Of a DNA stretch of 64,000 nt, positions 25,778-34,823 are shown piece by piece. Every line of letters starts with the position of its first letter. Positions within the stretch are counted from its first letter, which is position 1. Source of the stretch: PFJX01 sp044227325 (GTDB lineage Bacteria > Pseudomonadota > Gammaproteobacteria > Burkholderiales > Thiobacillaceae). A program made the translations under genes and the position numbers. The stretch lies in assembly GCA_044227325.1 (NCBI GenBank), contig JBGAFI010000004.1:248001-312000 (forward strand). Direction: 5' to 3'. The notes below the pieces were generated by a model. The model was not told where the DNA came from. It did not search any database and was given only the letters and a program-made list of their open reading frames with translations.

Positions 25778-25793
25778 CGCAAGGCCCATGCCA
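25778..25793 (-). promoter_or_regulatory. sigma-54 promoter of iscA-nifU-nifS
   Basis: On the minus strand: TGGCAT-GGGCC-TTGCG, with 10-nt GG...GC spacing. Predicted start near 25767, 26 nt before the iscA ATG. It closely matches the nifV element (TGGCAT-GGGAC-TTGCA). Confidence 0.85.
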
Positions 25794-25888
25794 ACCCATG
25801 GGGGGCGTCGTAACACATTGTTTTTATTTGCCTCAATCGGCGAATCTCGCCCAACCCCCCTGTCTGGAAACACACGGCGGGGGGGGAT

Positions 25889-25904
25889 TGTCGGATTTGA
25901 TACA
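25889..25904. promoter_or_regulatory. NifA upstream activator site for iscA-nifU-nifS
   Basis: TGT-CGGATTTGAT-ACA fits the NifA consensus TGT-N4-T-N5-ACA exactly and is centred about 130 bp upstream of the predicted iscA start. The site is 48 bp before the divergent kinase gene and could also influence it. Confidence 0.7.
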
Positions 25905-25951
25905 GCGATGCCGCCCTGGCCCGTTTACACCGTATTTACTGCCTGGGTGCC

Positions 25952-27487
25952 ATGATGGACCTGTTCGCCATACAAGCGTCGCCCATGCCCTTTCCCTTGC
26001 CGCTCCCCGTCACGCCCCATCCCTTCTGGGGCTACACCCTCGCGGCGGCCGCCTGCGGCCTCACCGCCTGGCTGGCCAAGCCCCTCACCGCCTGGCTGGA
26101 CCAGGCCAACATCGTCATGATGTTTCTGCTGGTGGTGTTCCTGCTGGCCCTGCGCCTGGGCAAGGGGCCGGCCCTGCTGGCGGCCTTCATGTCCGTCGCC
26201 CTGTTCGATTTCTTCTTAGTGCCGCCCCACCTGTCCTTCGCCGTGGAGGATGCCCAGTACCTGGTGACCTTCGCCGTCATGCTGGCGGTGGCACTGATCA
26301 CCGGCCAGATGGTGGCCCGGCTCCATGCCCAGGCGGAGGAGGTGCTGCAGCGGGAAACCCGCACCCGGGCCCTCTATGACATGGCGCGGGATCTGGCCGG
26401 CGTGCTGATCCCGGCCCAGGTCGCGGAAATCCTGCGCGCATTCCTGCGCGGCGCCATGAAAGCCGATGCCTGTCTGTTCCTGCCTGACGCCGGCGGCCAT
26501 CTCCAGGCCATGGAAGCGGACAGCATCACCCTGCCGGACAGCACCCTGCCGCGCCGGGCCTTCCAACGGGAGGAACCCCTGGAACTGCTGGGTGCCACCG
26601 GCCGCGGCGAAGCGGTGCTCTACCTGCCCCTGAAAGCGCCCATGCGCACCCGGGGGGTGCTGGAGGTCTCCATCGACGCCGAAACCCTGCACCGGGAACG
26701 GCCCCTGCTCGACACCGTGGCCTCCCTCGCCGCGCTCACCCTGGAACGCCTGCATTACGTGGAGGTGGCCCAGGCCACCGAGGTGCGGATGGCTTCCGAG
26801 CGCCTGCGCGCCTCCATCCTGTCCAGCCTGTCCCACGATCTGCGCACGCCCCTCACCGCCCTGGTGGGCCTGGCCGACACCCTCGCCCTGCCGGAAGCCA
26901 TGCCGGAGCAGCACCGGGAAACCGCCCGGGCCTTGCGCGACCAGGCCCTGCGCCTGTCCGGCATGGTCACCAACCTGCTCGACCTGGCCCGCCTCTCGGC
27001 AGGCGGCGTCACGCCGCGCAAGGACTGGCACTCCCTGGAGGAAGTCATCGGCTCCGCCATCCAATGGCTGGGCGCGGCCCTGGATGCCCATCCCATCGCC
27101 ATCGAGCTGCCCGCCGACATGCCCCTGCTGGAATTCGATCCGCTGCTGCTGGAACGGGTGCTGGGGAACCTGCTCGACAACGCCGCGAAATACTCGCCGT
27201 CCGGCCGCCCCATCACCATCGCCGCGCGCCTGGTGGAGCGGCTCGCGGAAGTGGAGGTGCGCGACGGCGGCCCCGGCTTCCCGCCCCACGTGGCCCTGAC
27301 CGAAGCCTTCAGCCGCGGCGAGGCGGAATCCGCCCGGCCCGGCGTCGGCCTGGGCCTGGCCATCTGCAAGGTGATCGTCGCGGCCCACGGCGGCGCGCTG
27401 ACCCTGGACAATCCGCCGGAGGGCGGCGCCCGCGCCCGCTTCACCCTGCCCCTGGGCACGCCCCCCACCGTTGAAGAGGAAACATGA
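25952..27487 (+). CDS. KdpD-like sensor histidine kinase lacking the N-terminal KdpD domains
   Basis: The 511-aa membrane kinase has four close transmembrane helices of the DUF4118 type (about 25-115), a GAF region (about 150-270), HisKA with SHDLRTPLTALVG and HATPase_c with NLLDNAAKYSP and GVGLGLAICK. The N-terminal KdpD and USP domains of classical KdpD are absent. The next gene overlaps its stop by 4 nt and encodes a KdpE-like regulator, and a Kup potassium transporter follows. This suggests control of K+ uptake. A second ATG (25955) is an alternative start. Confidence 0.88.
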   Translation: MMDLFAIQASPMPFPLPLPVTPHPFWGYTLAAAACGLTAWLAKPLTAWLDQANIVMMFLLVVFLLALRLGKGPALLAAFMSVALFDFFLVPPHLSFAVEDAQYLVTFAVMLAVALITGQMVARLHAQAEEVLQRETRTRALYDMARDLAGVLIPAQVAEILRAFLRGAMKADACLFLPDAGGHLQAMEADSITLPDSTLPRRAFQREEPLELLGATGRGEAVLYLPLKAPMRTRGVLEVSIDAETLHRERPLLDTVASLAALTLERLHYVEVAQATEVRMASERLRASILSSLSHDLRTPLTALVGLADTLALPEAMPEQHRETARALRDQALRLSGMVTNLLDLARLSAGGVTPRKDWHSLEEVIGSAIQWLGAALDAHPIAIELPADMPLLEFDPLLLERVLGNLLDNAAKYSPSGRPITIAARLVERLAEVEVRDGGPGFPPHVALTEAFSRGEAESARPGVGLGLAICKVIVAAHGGALTLDNPPEGGARARFTLPLGTPPTVEEET

Positions 27488-28164
27488 ACACGGTCCTGAT
27501 CGTCGAGGACGAGCCCCACATCCGCCGCTTCGTGCGCCTGGCCCTGGAGGGGGAAGGCTGCCGGGTGCTGGAGGCGGACCGGATGAACAACGGCCTGGAG
27601 CGGGCCGCCGCCGAGAAACCGGACCTGGTGGTGCTGGACCTGGGCCTGCCGGACGGCGACGGCCTGGAGTTCATCCGCGCCTACCGCGCCTGGTCGGAGC
27701 GGCCCCTGGTCGTGCTCTCCGCGCGCAGCCTGGAAGCGGACAAGGTGGCGGCCCTGGATGCCGGCGCCGACGACTACATCGCCAAGCCCTTCGGCGTCGC
27801 CGAACTGCTGGCCCGGGTGCGCGCCCTGCTGCGCCGGCGGGAAGCGCGCGGCGAACCCGCCGAAGCCGCGCTCGCCTTCGGCGACGTGGAGGTGGACCTG
27901 GCCCGCCGCAGCGTCACCCGGGCCGGGCAGCCGGTCCATCTCACCCCCCGGGAATACCACCTGCTCACCACGCTCATCGCCCATCGCGGCCGGGTGCTCA
28001 CCCAGCGCCAATTGCTGGCGGATGTGTGGGGGCCGGGCTTCACCGGACACGGCCACTACCTGCGCATCTACGTGGGCCGTCTGCGCCACAAGCTGGAGGC
28101 CGACCCGGCCCGGCCCCGGCACCTGCTGACGGAGTTGGGCGTGGGGTACCGGTTCGAGGCGTGA
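27484..28164 (+). CDS. KdpE-like response regulator
   Basis: The 226-aa OmpR/PhoB-family regulator has a receiver domain (phospho-aspartate in LVVLDLGLPDGDG, conserved lysine in YIAKPFG) and a C-terminal winged helix (LTPREYHLLTTLIAHRG and the recognition region HYLRIYVGRLRHKLE). It overlaps the kinase gene by 4 nt (ATGA). By neighbourhood it should act on kup, 147 bp downstream, where a palindromic repeat element occupies much of the gap. Confidence 0.9.
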   Translation: MNTVLIVEDEPHIRRFVRLALEGEGCRVLEADRMNNGLERAAAEKPDLVVLDLGLPDGDGLEFIRAYRAWSERPLVVLSARSLEADKVAALDAGADDYIAKPFGVAELLARVRALLRRREARGEPAEAALAFGDVEVDLARRSVTRAGQPVHLTPREYHLLTTLIAHRGRVLTQRQLLADVWGPGFTGHGHYLRIYVGRLRHKLEADPARPRHLLTELGVGYRFEA

Positions 28165-28200
28165 GACGAATGCGCAAACCAGGCGACACACCGCTTTACT

Positions 28201-28291
28201 TTCCCCTTCGGAAAAGGGGGACGCAGGGGGATTCATGCAGTGCGACGCCAACTTCACTGAATCCCCTGCCCCCCTTTTCCAAAGGGGGGAT
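28201..28291. repeat. Palindromic repeat element, copy 1
   Basis: About 91 bp with long inverted ends: the left arm contains GGAAAAGGGGGA then AGGGGGATTCA, and the right arm TGAATCCCCTGCC then CTTTTCCAAAGGGGGGA. The same family recurs at 43438, 52245, 57103 and 59417. It lies between the response regulator and kup. Confidence 0.8.
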
Positions 28292-28311
28292 AACCCCGCC
28301 GGACCAGATCC

Positions 28312-30189
28312 ATGCATGAACACGACCACAACAGCCGCCTCCCCGCCCTGACCCTCGCCGCGCTCGGCGTGGTCTACGGCGACATCGGCACCAGTCCGCT
28401 CTACACCATGAAGGAGGTGTTCGGCGGCGTCCACCATCCGGTGCCCATCACCCCGGACAACATCCTGGGCATCCTGTCCCTGATCTTCTGGTCTCTGGTG
28501 CTGGTGGTGTCGGTGAAGTACGCCGCCTTCATCATGCGCGCCGACAACCAGGGCGAGGGCGGCATCATGGCCCTCATGGCGTTGGTGCAGCGCTGCGCGG
28601 AGAATGCCCGCCAAGCCCGCGCCCTCATGCTGCTGGGCCTGTTCGGCGCCGCCCTGTTCTACGGCGACGGCGTCATCACCCCGGCCATTTCCGTGCTTTC
28701 CGCCGTGGAAGGACTGGAGATCGCCACGCCGGTGTTCAAGCCCTGGGTGGTGCCCATCACCCTGGGCGTCCTGCTGGGCCTGTTCACGGTGCAGAGGCAG
28801 GGCACCGGCCGAGTCGGCACCCTGTTCGGGCCCATCACCGGCATCTGGTTCCTGGTCCTGGCGACCCTGGGCATCCTCAACATCCTGGCGGCCCCGCAAG
28901 TCCTGTTCGCCCTCTCGCCCCACCATGCCGCGCTGTTCTTCCAGGCCCACCCCGGCCTGGCCTTCCTGTCCCTGGGCGCGGTGGTGTTGGCGGTGACCGG
29001 CGCGGAAACCTTGTACGCGGACATGGGCCACTTCGGCCGCAAACCCGTGCGCCTGGCCTGGCTCGGCCTGGTGCTGCCGTCCCTGACCCTGAATTACTTC
29101 GGCCAGGGCGCCCTGCTCATCGCCCATCCGGAAGCCATCGCCAGTCCCTTCTACCATCTGGCGCCGGATTGGGCGCTGTATCCCCTGGTGGTCCTGGCCA
29201 CGGCCGCCACGGTCATCGCCTCCCAGGCGGTGATTTCCGGCGCCTATTCCATCACCCACCAGGCCATCCAGCTCGGCTACGCGCCGCGCATGCTGGTGCA
29301 GCACACCTCCCACCGGGAACGGGGCCAGATCTACCTGCCCGGCGTGAACTGGTCCCTGTTCCTCGCCGTGGCGGCCCTGGTGCTGGCCTTCGGCTCCTCC
29401 ACCAACCTGGCCGCCGCCTACGGCATCGCCGTCACCGGCACCATGATCATCACCACCCTGCTGGTCTACGTGGTGGCGCGCCGGCATTGGGGCTGGGGCC
29501 CGGTGCGCGGCGGACTGATCCTGGGCGCCTTCCTCGCGGTGGACCTGGCCTTCTTCTCCGCCAACCTCAGCAAGTTCGGCGACGGCGGCTGGTTCCCCCT
29601 GGCCTTCGCGGCGGTGGTGTTTCTCTTCATGACCACATGGAAACGCGGCCGCGACCTGCTCAAGGACCGGCGCGACCGGGAAGCCATGCCGCTGACCGCC
29701 TTCGCGGAAAGCATGGCCTTGTCGGAGATTCCCACCGTGCCGGGCACCGCCGTGTTCCTCACCCCCCATCCGGACCAGGCGCCCCACGCGCTGCTGCACA
29801 GCCTCAAACATTACAAGTGCCTGCACGAACGGGTGGTGATCATGAACGTGAGCTTCACCGACGAGCCTTTCATCCCCATGCACCGGCGCGTCAAACTGGA
29901 AGCCATCGGCGGGCGTTTCCAGCGCGCGGTGGTGCGCTTCGGCTTCATGGACAAGCCGGACCTGACCAGGACCCTGCATACCTGCGCCGGCAAGGGCATG
30001 CCGTGCGATCTGACCGACACCACCTTCTTCCTGGGCCGGGAAACCCTGATACCCAAGAAAGGCTCGGACATGGCCTGGTGGCGCGAAAAACTGTTCATCG
30101 CCCTGTCCCGCAACGCCGGCGATCCGGCCACCTACTTCGGCCTGCCGCCCAACAGGGTGGTGGAACTGGGGGCGCAGGTGGTGCTGTAG
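28312..30189 (+). CDS. kup: Kup-type low-affinity potassium transporter
   Basis: The 625-aa protein has the Kup/HAK fold: about 12 transmembrane helices after the signature GVVYGDIGTSPLYTMKEVF, then GDGVITPAISVLSAVEGL, and a cytoplasmic C-terminal domain. It imports K+ with protons. It follows a KdpDE-like pair on the same strand, an unusual partnership since KdpDE normally controls the KdpFABC ATPase. Confidence 0.93.
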   Translation: MHEHDHNSRLPALTLAALGVVYGDIGTSPLYTMKEVFGGVHHPVPITPDNILGILSLIFWSLVLVVSVKYAAFIMRADNQGEGGIMALMALVQRCAENARQARALMLLGLFGAALFYGDGVITPAISVLSAVEGLEIATPVFKPWVVPITLGVLLGLFTVQRQGTGRVGTLFGPITGIWFLVLATLGILNILAAPQVLFALSPHHAALFFQAHPGLAFLSLGAVVLAVTGAETLYADMGHFGRKPVRLAWLGLVLPSLTLNYFGQGALLIAHPEAIASPFYHLAPDWALYPLVVLATAATVIASQAVISGAYSITHQAIQLGYAPRMLVQHTSHRERGQIYLPGVNWSLFLAVAALVLAFGSSTNLAAAYGIAVTGTMIITTLLVYVVARRHWGWGPVRGGLILGAFLAVDLAFFSANLSKFGDGGWFPLAFAAVVFLFMTTWKRGRDLLKDRRDREAMPLTAFAESMALSEIPTVPGTAVFLTPHPDQAPHALLHSLKHYKCLHERVVIMNVSFTDEPFIPMHRRVKLEAIGGRFQRAVVRFGFMDKPDLTRTLHTCAGKGMPCDLTDTTFFLGRETLIPKKGSDMAWWREKLFIALSRNAGDPATYFGLPPNRVVELGAQVVL

Positions 30190-30196
30190 GCCGGCC

Positions 30197-30212
30197 TGTA
30201 GGCTTTACTACA
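30197..30212. promoter_or_regulatory. NifA upstream activator site for nifF
   Basis: TGT-AGGCTTTACT-ACA matches TGT-N4-T-N5-ACA exactly, centred about 108 bp upstream of the predicted nifF start and only 8 bp after the kup stop. Confidence 0.75.
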
Positions 30213-30286
30213 AAGACCGATGCGACATTTCGCCGATCCGGCCAATAATCCAATCCAATCAAAGCGTTGCGATACCCGCCGGAGGC

Positions 30287-30302
30287 TGGCCCAGCCCTTG
30301 CT
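30287..30302 (+). promoter_or_regulatory. sigma-54 promoter of nifF
   Basis: TGGCCC-AGCCC-TTGCT with 10-nt GG...GC spacing. Predicted start near 30313, 37 nt before the ATG. Confidence 0.8.
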
Positions 30303-30349
30303 TGCCTTAGGGTTAATCTTCTTCAACTCGCACGCGCAAAGGAATCAGC

Positions 30350-30892
30350 ATGTCCCGCATCGGCCTCTTCTTCGGCAGTAGCACCGGCAATACCCGCAGG
30401 ATCGCGAAGGCGATCAAGAAGCGCTTCGACGACGACACCATGGCCGAGGCTCTCAACGTCAACAAGGCCACGCCGGAACTGGTCGCGAGCTACGATTATC
30501 TGATCCTGGGCACCCCCACCCTGGGCGACGGCGATCTGCCCGGCCTGGACGCCGATTGCCAGCAACCCAGCTGGGCCGAATTCCTGCCCCAGTTGAAGGA
30601 CGTGGATTTCACCGGCAAGACCGTCGCCCTCTACGGCCTGGGCGACCAGGAGAAATACACCGACAACTTCGTCGACGCCCTCGGCATCCTTTACGAGTTC
30701 GTCACCGCCCGCGGCGCGAAGGTGGTGGGCGCCTGGCCCAGCGACGGCTACGACTTCATGGCCTCGAAAGCCGAGAAGGACGGCGAATTCGTCGGTCTGG
30801 TCCTGGACCAGGACAACCAGAAGCAGCTCACCGACGACCGCTTGGAAACCTGGCTGCGGCTGATCAGCGGCGAATTCGGCCTGAGCTTGTAA
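30350..30892 (+). CDS. nifF: Flavodoxin NifF, electron donor to nitrogenase
   Basis: The 180-aa long-chain flavodoxin aligns by eye from end to end with Azotobacter NifF: RIGLFFGSSTGNTRRIAKAIKK style start with the FMN phosphate loop SSTGNT, LILGTPTLGDG, the long-chain loop SWAEFLPQL, YGLGDQ and the terminal EFGLSL. It carries low-potential electrons to the Fe protein. A NifA site and a sigma-54 promoter precede it, so it belongs to the nif regulon although it stands alone. Confidence 0.95.
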   Translation: MSRIGLFFGSSTGNTRRIAKAIKKRFDDDTMAEALNVNKATPELVASYDYLILGTPTLGDGDLPGLDADCQQPSWAEFLPQLKDVDFTGKTVALYGLGDQEKYTDNFVDALGILYEFVTARGAKVVGAWPSDGYDFMASKAEKDGEFVGLVLDQDNQKQLTDDRLETWLRLISGEFGLSL

Positions 30893-30902
30893 GCCGGCGG
30901 GA

Positions 30903-31472
30903 TCAGGGCGCTTTCCACGCCAGCGCCGCTGGCGAATCGACATCCCGGGTGACCGCGGCATCCGCGCACGGCAACAGGACGAGTTCCGGGGCATGGGCGT
31001 CGAGCAAGCGCCGGGCGCCCGCATCCCCCGCCAGGGCCAGCAAGTCCCGCCGATAATCCCGCCCGAAAGCCACGGGATGCCCGCGCCGGCCCTGATAGGT
31101 CGGCGCGGCGATGACGCTCGGCGCGGTCACCGCGCCGGCCACGGCGCGGATGGTCTCCGGGCGAATCCAGGGCATGTCCGCGAGGGCGATGAGCCAGCCA
31201 TCGGCTTGCGGCGATTCGGCGACCCCCCAGGCCAGGCTCGCGCCCATGCCTTGCGCCGCATGCGGACAGACCGTGACCCGCAGGCCCGCCGCTTCCAGCA
31301 AGGCCACGAGTGCCGGGCTCGCGCCGTTGACCACCGCCAGGACGTCGCGCAGCGCGGCTTTCAGGTTGCGCGCGGCGGCCAGGGCCATGGGCGTGCCGTC
31401 GTCCAGGGGATGCGTCAGTTTGTCGGCGCCGAAGCGGCTACCCCGTCCAGCCGCGAGCAGGATGGCCCGCAT
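30903..31472 (-). CDS. MocA-like molybdenum cofactor nucleotidyltransferase
   Basis: The 189-aa protein has the nucleotidyltransferase signature LLAAGRGSRFGADKL, the ADMPWIRPETI segment and GHPVAFGRDY, as in MocA/MobA-type enzymes that attach CMP to molybdopterin for xanthine-oxidase-family enzymes. Its start overlaps the xdhC stop by 1 nt. Together with xdhC it would mature the adjacent molybdenum hydroxylase. It converges with nifF, with 10 bp between the stops. Confidence 0.85.
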   Translation of the reverse strand: MRAILLAAGRGSRFGADKLTHPLDDGTPMALAAARNLKAALRDVLAVVNGASPALVALLEAAGLRVTVCPHAAQGMGASLAWGVAESPQADGWLIALADMPWIRPETIRAVAGAVTAPSVIAAPTYQGRRGHPVAFGRDYRRDLLALAGDAGARRLLDAHAPELVLLPCADAAVTRDVDSPAALAWKAP

Positions 31473-32455
31473 CAGGCGCAGGCGGAATGGCCGGCCCGCT
31501 CGCTGGCGGCGGTCACCGTCACGCCATGGCGCAGGGCGGTGATCTCGGCCAGGATGGCAAGGGCGATCTCGGCCGGTGTCTTGCCGCCCAGGTCCAAACC
31601 CACCGGGCCGTGCAGCCGACCCACCTGTTGCGCGGAGAGGCCCAGTTCCAGCAGCCGTTCCCGCCGTTTCGCCTGGCTGCGCCGCGACCCCAGCGCGCCG
31701 ACATAGAAGGCTTGTGAAGTCAGCGCCTCCAGCAAGGCCAGGTCGTCCAGCTTGGGATCGTGGGTCAGGGCCACCACCAGGGCGCGGGCGTCGCCGCCCA
31801 GTTCCCGCACCGTGTCGTCGGGCATGTCCGGGAGCAGCCGGATCGCGCCGTCGCCGCGCCAGGAGGCGCGGTACTCCTCGCGCGGCTCGCACACCAGGAT
31901 TTCGTAATCCAGGGCCTGGGCCATGTCCGCGAGGAAACGGGTGATCTGACCGGCGCCGATGGCGAGCAGGCGCCAGCGCGGCCCGAACACGCGGGCCAGA
32001 CGGCGGCCGTCGAAGGCGCAGACGTCCACGGGCTCGGCCGCGTCGAAACTCGTTGCGCCGGTATCCATATCCAGCACGCGGCGCAGGCAACGGCGCCCGC
32101 TCAGGGCCGCGAGGATGGGCGCCAGGGCGCCGGGCCCCGGCAGCGGCTCCAGCACCAGCTCCAGGGTGCCGCCGCAGGGCAGGCCGAAGCGGCGCGCGGT
32201 GCCGTTCTCCACGCCATAGGCGACCAGTTCGGGACGGGCGGGGAAGGCGGCCTGCACCCGCTCCAGCAGATCGGCCTCGATGCAGCCGCCGGATACCGAG
32301 CCGGTCAGCAAGCCTTGCTCGGACAGGGCCAGCATGGCGCCTTCCGGCCGCGGCGCGCTGCCGAAGGTGCGCACCACCGTGGCCAGGGCCACGCGCTGGC
32401 CCTGGGCGAGCCAGGCTTCGGCGGTGGTCAGGACTTCCAGGTCGGCGGATTGCAT
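31472..32455 (-). CDS. XdhC/CoxI-type molybdenum hydroxylase maturation factor
   Basis: The 327-aa protein has the XdhC/CoxI architecture: an N-terminal domain with TVVRTFGSAPRPEGAML and GSVSGGCIEADL, and a C-terminal Rossmann domain (LLAIGAGQITRFLADMA, ALTHDPKLDDLAL, VGALGSRRSQAKRRERL). These factors bind the molybdenum cofactor, help insert the sulfido ligand and protect it. It follows iorB on the same strand by 170 bp in which I see nothing, and overlaps the MocA-like gene. Confidence 0.9.
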   Translation of the reverse strand: MQSADLEVLTTAEAWLAQGQRVALATVVRTFGSAPRPEGAMLALSEQGLLTGSVSGGCIEADLLERVQAAFPARPELVAYGVENGTARRFGLPCGGTLELVLEPLPGPGALAPILAALSGRRCLRRVLDMDTGATSFDAAEPVDVCAFDGRRLARVFGPRWRLLAIGAGQITRFLADMAQALDYEILVCEPREEYRASWRGDGAIRLLPDMPDDTVRELGGDARALVVALTHDPKLDDLALLEALTSQAFYVGALGSRRSQAKRRERLLELGLSAQQVGRLHGPVGLDLGGKTPAEIALAILAEITALRHGVTVTAASERAGHSACA

Positions 32456-32625
32456 GGCAACGGACTCAGTCCAAGAGTTTCATGGTCGCCCCTCCATCCC
32501 CGCCCGACCACGCACGGCGGTGCGCGGCCGTCCGGCTTGGGCTGCGCGAGGCGGAAAACGCGACGTGGAATACGCGACGCGAAAGACGCGGCACGGACAG
32601 GTCGCCGCGAGTGCCGGCCGTGCGC

Positions 32626-34821
32626 TCAAGCAAGCGTCGTTCCCAACGGCAGCTTGCGCAGCCGCTTGCCGGTCGCGGCGAACAAGGCGTTGGCCAGCGC
32701 CGGGGCGACGGGGGGCACGCCCGGCTCGCCGACGCCGGTGGGGGGCGCCTCGCTGGCGACGATGTGCACTTCCACGCGGGGCATCTCCTTCATGCGCAGG
32801 ATGCGGAAGTCGTCGAAGTTGGACTGCGCGGCCTTGCCGTCCTTCACGGTGATCTCGCTGTGCAGGGCGGCGGCCAGGCCGAAGCCGATGCCGCCCTCCA
32901 TCTGCGCCTTGACCACGTCCGGCGTGACCGCGGTGCCGCAGTCCACCGCGCACACCACCCTCTCCACCTTGAACTCGCCGTCCGGCTTGACGCTCACCTC
33001 GACCACTTCCGCCACATAGCTGTTGAAGGACTCGTGCACCGCCACGCCTCTGCCCCAGCCCGCCGGCAGGGGTTTGCCCCAATCCGCTTTCTCGGCGGCC
33101 AGGTTCAATACGCCGAGATGGCGCGGATGGTCCTTGAGCAGGCCGCGCCGGAATGCCACCGGATCGGCCCCGGCCGCCTCGGCCAGTTCGTCCAGGAACA
33201 CCTCGGTGACGAAGGCGGTGTGGGTGCTGCCCACGGAGCGCCACCACAACACGGGCACCGGCAGCTTGGGCGAGTGCAGGTCCACGTACAGGTTGGGGAT
33301 GGCGTAGGGCAGGCTGGCCGCGCCTTCCACCGAGGTGTGGTCGACGCCGTTCTTCACCATGCCGCCTTCGAACGGGGTACCGGCGACGATGGACTGGCCG
33401 ACGATGCGGTGCTTCCAGGCCACGGGCTTGCCTTTTTCGTCCACGCCCGCTTCCAGGGTGTGCAGGTAGCAGGGCCGGTAGAAGCCGCCGTGGATGTCGT
33501 CCTCCCGGGTCCACATCGTTTTCACCGGCACGCCCATGTGCTTGGCAACGTGTTTGGCGATATGCACGCCCTCGACGATGTAGTCGGATTTCGCATTGGC
33601 GCGCCGGCCGAAGCTGCCGCCGGCGAACAGGGTGTGGATGCGCACCTTCTCCGGGGCGATGCCCAGCACCGCCGCCGCGTTGCGCTGGTCGCCGGTCTGG
33701 AACTGGTCGCCGGTCCAGATGTCGCAGCCGTCCGCCGTCACCTGAACCACGCAATTGAGCGGTTCCATGGGTGCGTGGGCCAGGTAGGGCACCTGGAACT
33801 CGGCGCTGATCTTCTTCGCGGCGCCGGCCAGCGCCTTTTCGGCGTCGCCGTCGTTGCGTGCCACCGCGCCGGGTTTCCGCGCCAGATCGCGGTAGGACGC
33901 GAAGATGGATGCCGTGGACAGGCCGGCGCCGGGCCCCGGCGTCCATTCCACCTTGAGGGCCTGGCGGCCCTTGATGGCGGACCAGGTATCCGTCGCCACC
34001 ACGGCGACACCGGCGGGAATCGCGAACACCGCTTTCACGCCGGGCGTCGCCAGGGCCTTGGCGGCGTCGAACGCCTTCAGGCTGTCGCCGAAACGGGGCG
34101 CTCGCGCCACCACGGCGGTGAGCATGCCGTCCAGGTACAGATCCAGGCCGAATTTCGCGCTGCCGTCGGACTTGGCCCGGGTGTCGGTGCGCTTGAAGCC
34201 CTTGCCGATGATCTTGAAGTCCTTCGCGGCCTTGAGTTCCACCTTGGCCGGCACCTCCAGCAGGGACGCCGCCTGGGCCAGGGCGCCATAGCCCAGGCGC
34301 TGGCCGGTGGCCGGATTCACCACCTGGCCCGCTTCGGCGACCAGGCCGGCGCGCGCCACTTTCCAGGTTCGCGCGGCGGCTTCCTTCAGCATCTCCCGCG
34401 CGGTGGCGCCGGCCTGGCGCAACTGCTGATAGGAGTTGGCCATGGCGGTGCTGCCGCCGGTGCCCTGCATGGGGCCCCAGAGCAGGTTGTTGTACAGGGT
34501 GTGGTCGGCGGGGGCGCTTTCCACGCGGATGTCCTGCCAGGGCACTTCCAGTTCCTCGGCCACCAGGGCGGGCAGGCCGGTGTTGACGCCCTGGCCCATC
34601 TCCAAATGCTTGATCAGCACGGTCACGGCGCCGTCCGGCGCGACGCGGATGAAGGCGTTGGGGGCGAAGGCCTCTCCCGCCGGCGTGGCTAGGGAGAGCT
34701 TGGCGGCGCGCGCGCTGGGCAGGTGGAAGCCCAGGGTGAGGCCGGCGCCCAGGACAGCGCCGGCCTTGAGGAATTCGCGCCGGGCGGGCTGTTGCAGGGG
34801 AGCGTCCAGTTTGGCATTCAT
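32626..34821 (-). CDS. Tat-exported molybdenum hydroxylase, large subunit (IorB-like)
   Basis: The 731-aa protein belongs to the xanthine dehydrogenase superfamily, IorB/aldehyde-oxidase type. A Tat signal (RREFLKAGAVLGAG, residues about 14-27) indicates folded export to the periplasm. Cofactor motifs include GGSFGRRA and the region of the catalytic glutamate, GVGEPGVPPVAPALANA. The substrate could be an N-heterocycle or an aldehyde; the sequence does not decide. It starts 2 bp after the iorA-like stop. No cytochrome c gene for electron output is adjacent. Confidence 0.87.
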   Translation of the reverse strand: MNAKLDAPLQQPARREFLKAGAVLGAGLTLGFHLPSARAAKLSLATPAGEAFAPNAFIRVAPDGAVTVLIKHLEMGQGVNTGLPALVAEELEVPWQDIRVESAPADHTLYNNLLWGPMQGTGGSTAMANSYQQLRQAGATAREMLKEAAARTWKVARAGLVAEAGQVVNPATGQRLGYGALAQAASLLEVPAKVELKAAKDFKIIGKGFKRTDTRAKSDGSAKFGLDLYLDGMLTAVVARAPRFGDSLKAFDAAKALATPGVKAVFAIPAGVAVVATDTWSAIKGRQALKVEWTPGPGAGLSTASIFASYRDLARKPGAVARNDGDAEKALAGAAKKISAEFQVPYLAHAPMEPLNCVVQVTADGCDIWTGDQFQTGDQRNAAAVLGIAPEKVRIHTLFAGGSFGRRANAKSDYIVEGVHIAKHVAKHMGVPVKTMWTREDDIHGGFYRPCYLHTLEAGVDEKGKPVAWKHRIVGQSIVAGTPFEGGMVKNGVDHTSVEGAASLPYAIPNLYVDLHSPKLPVPVLWWRSVGSTHTAFVTEVFLDELAEAAGADPVAFRRGLLKDHPRHLGVLNLAAEKADWGKPLPAGWGRGVAVHESFNSYVAEVVEVSVKPDGEFKVERVVCAVDCGTAVTPDVVKAQMEGGIGFGLAAALHSEITVKDGKAAQSNFDDFRILRMKEMPRVEVHIVASEAPPTGVGEPGVPPVAPALANALFAATGKRLRKLPLGTTLA

Positions 34822-34823
34822 GA

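Noticed and set aside
25861..25876. TGT...ACA pattern near 25861 as a second NifA site
   Set aside because: The spacing is 8 nt, or 10 nt to ACG rather than ACA; it does not meet the consensus.
26755..29979. 1074-codon minus-strand ORF opposite the KdpDE-like genes and kup
   Set aside because: Antisense shadow; three well-conserved plus-strand genes explain the DNA.
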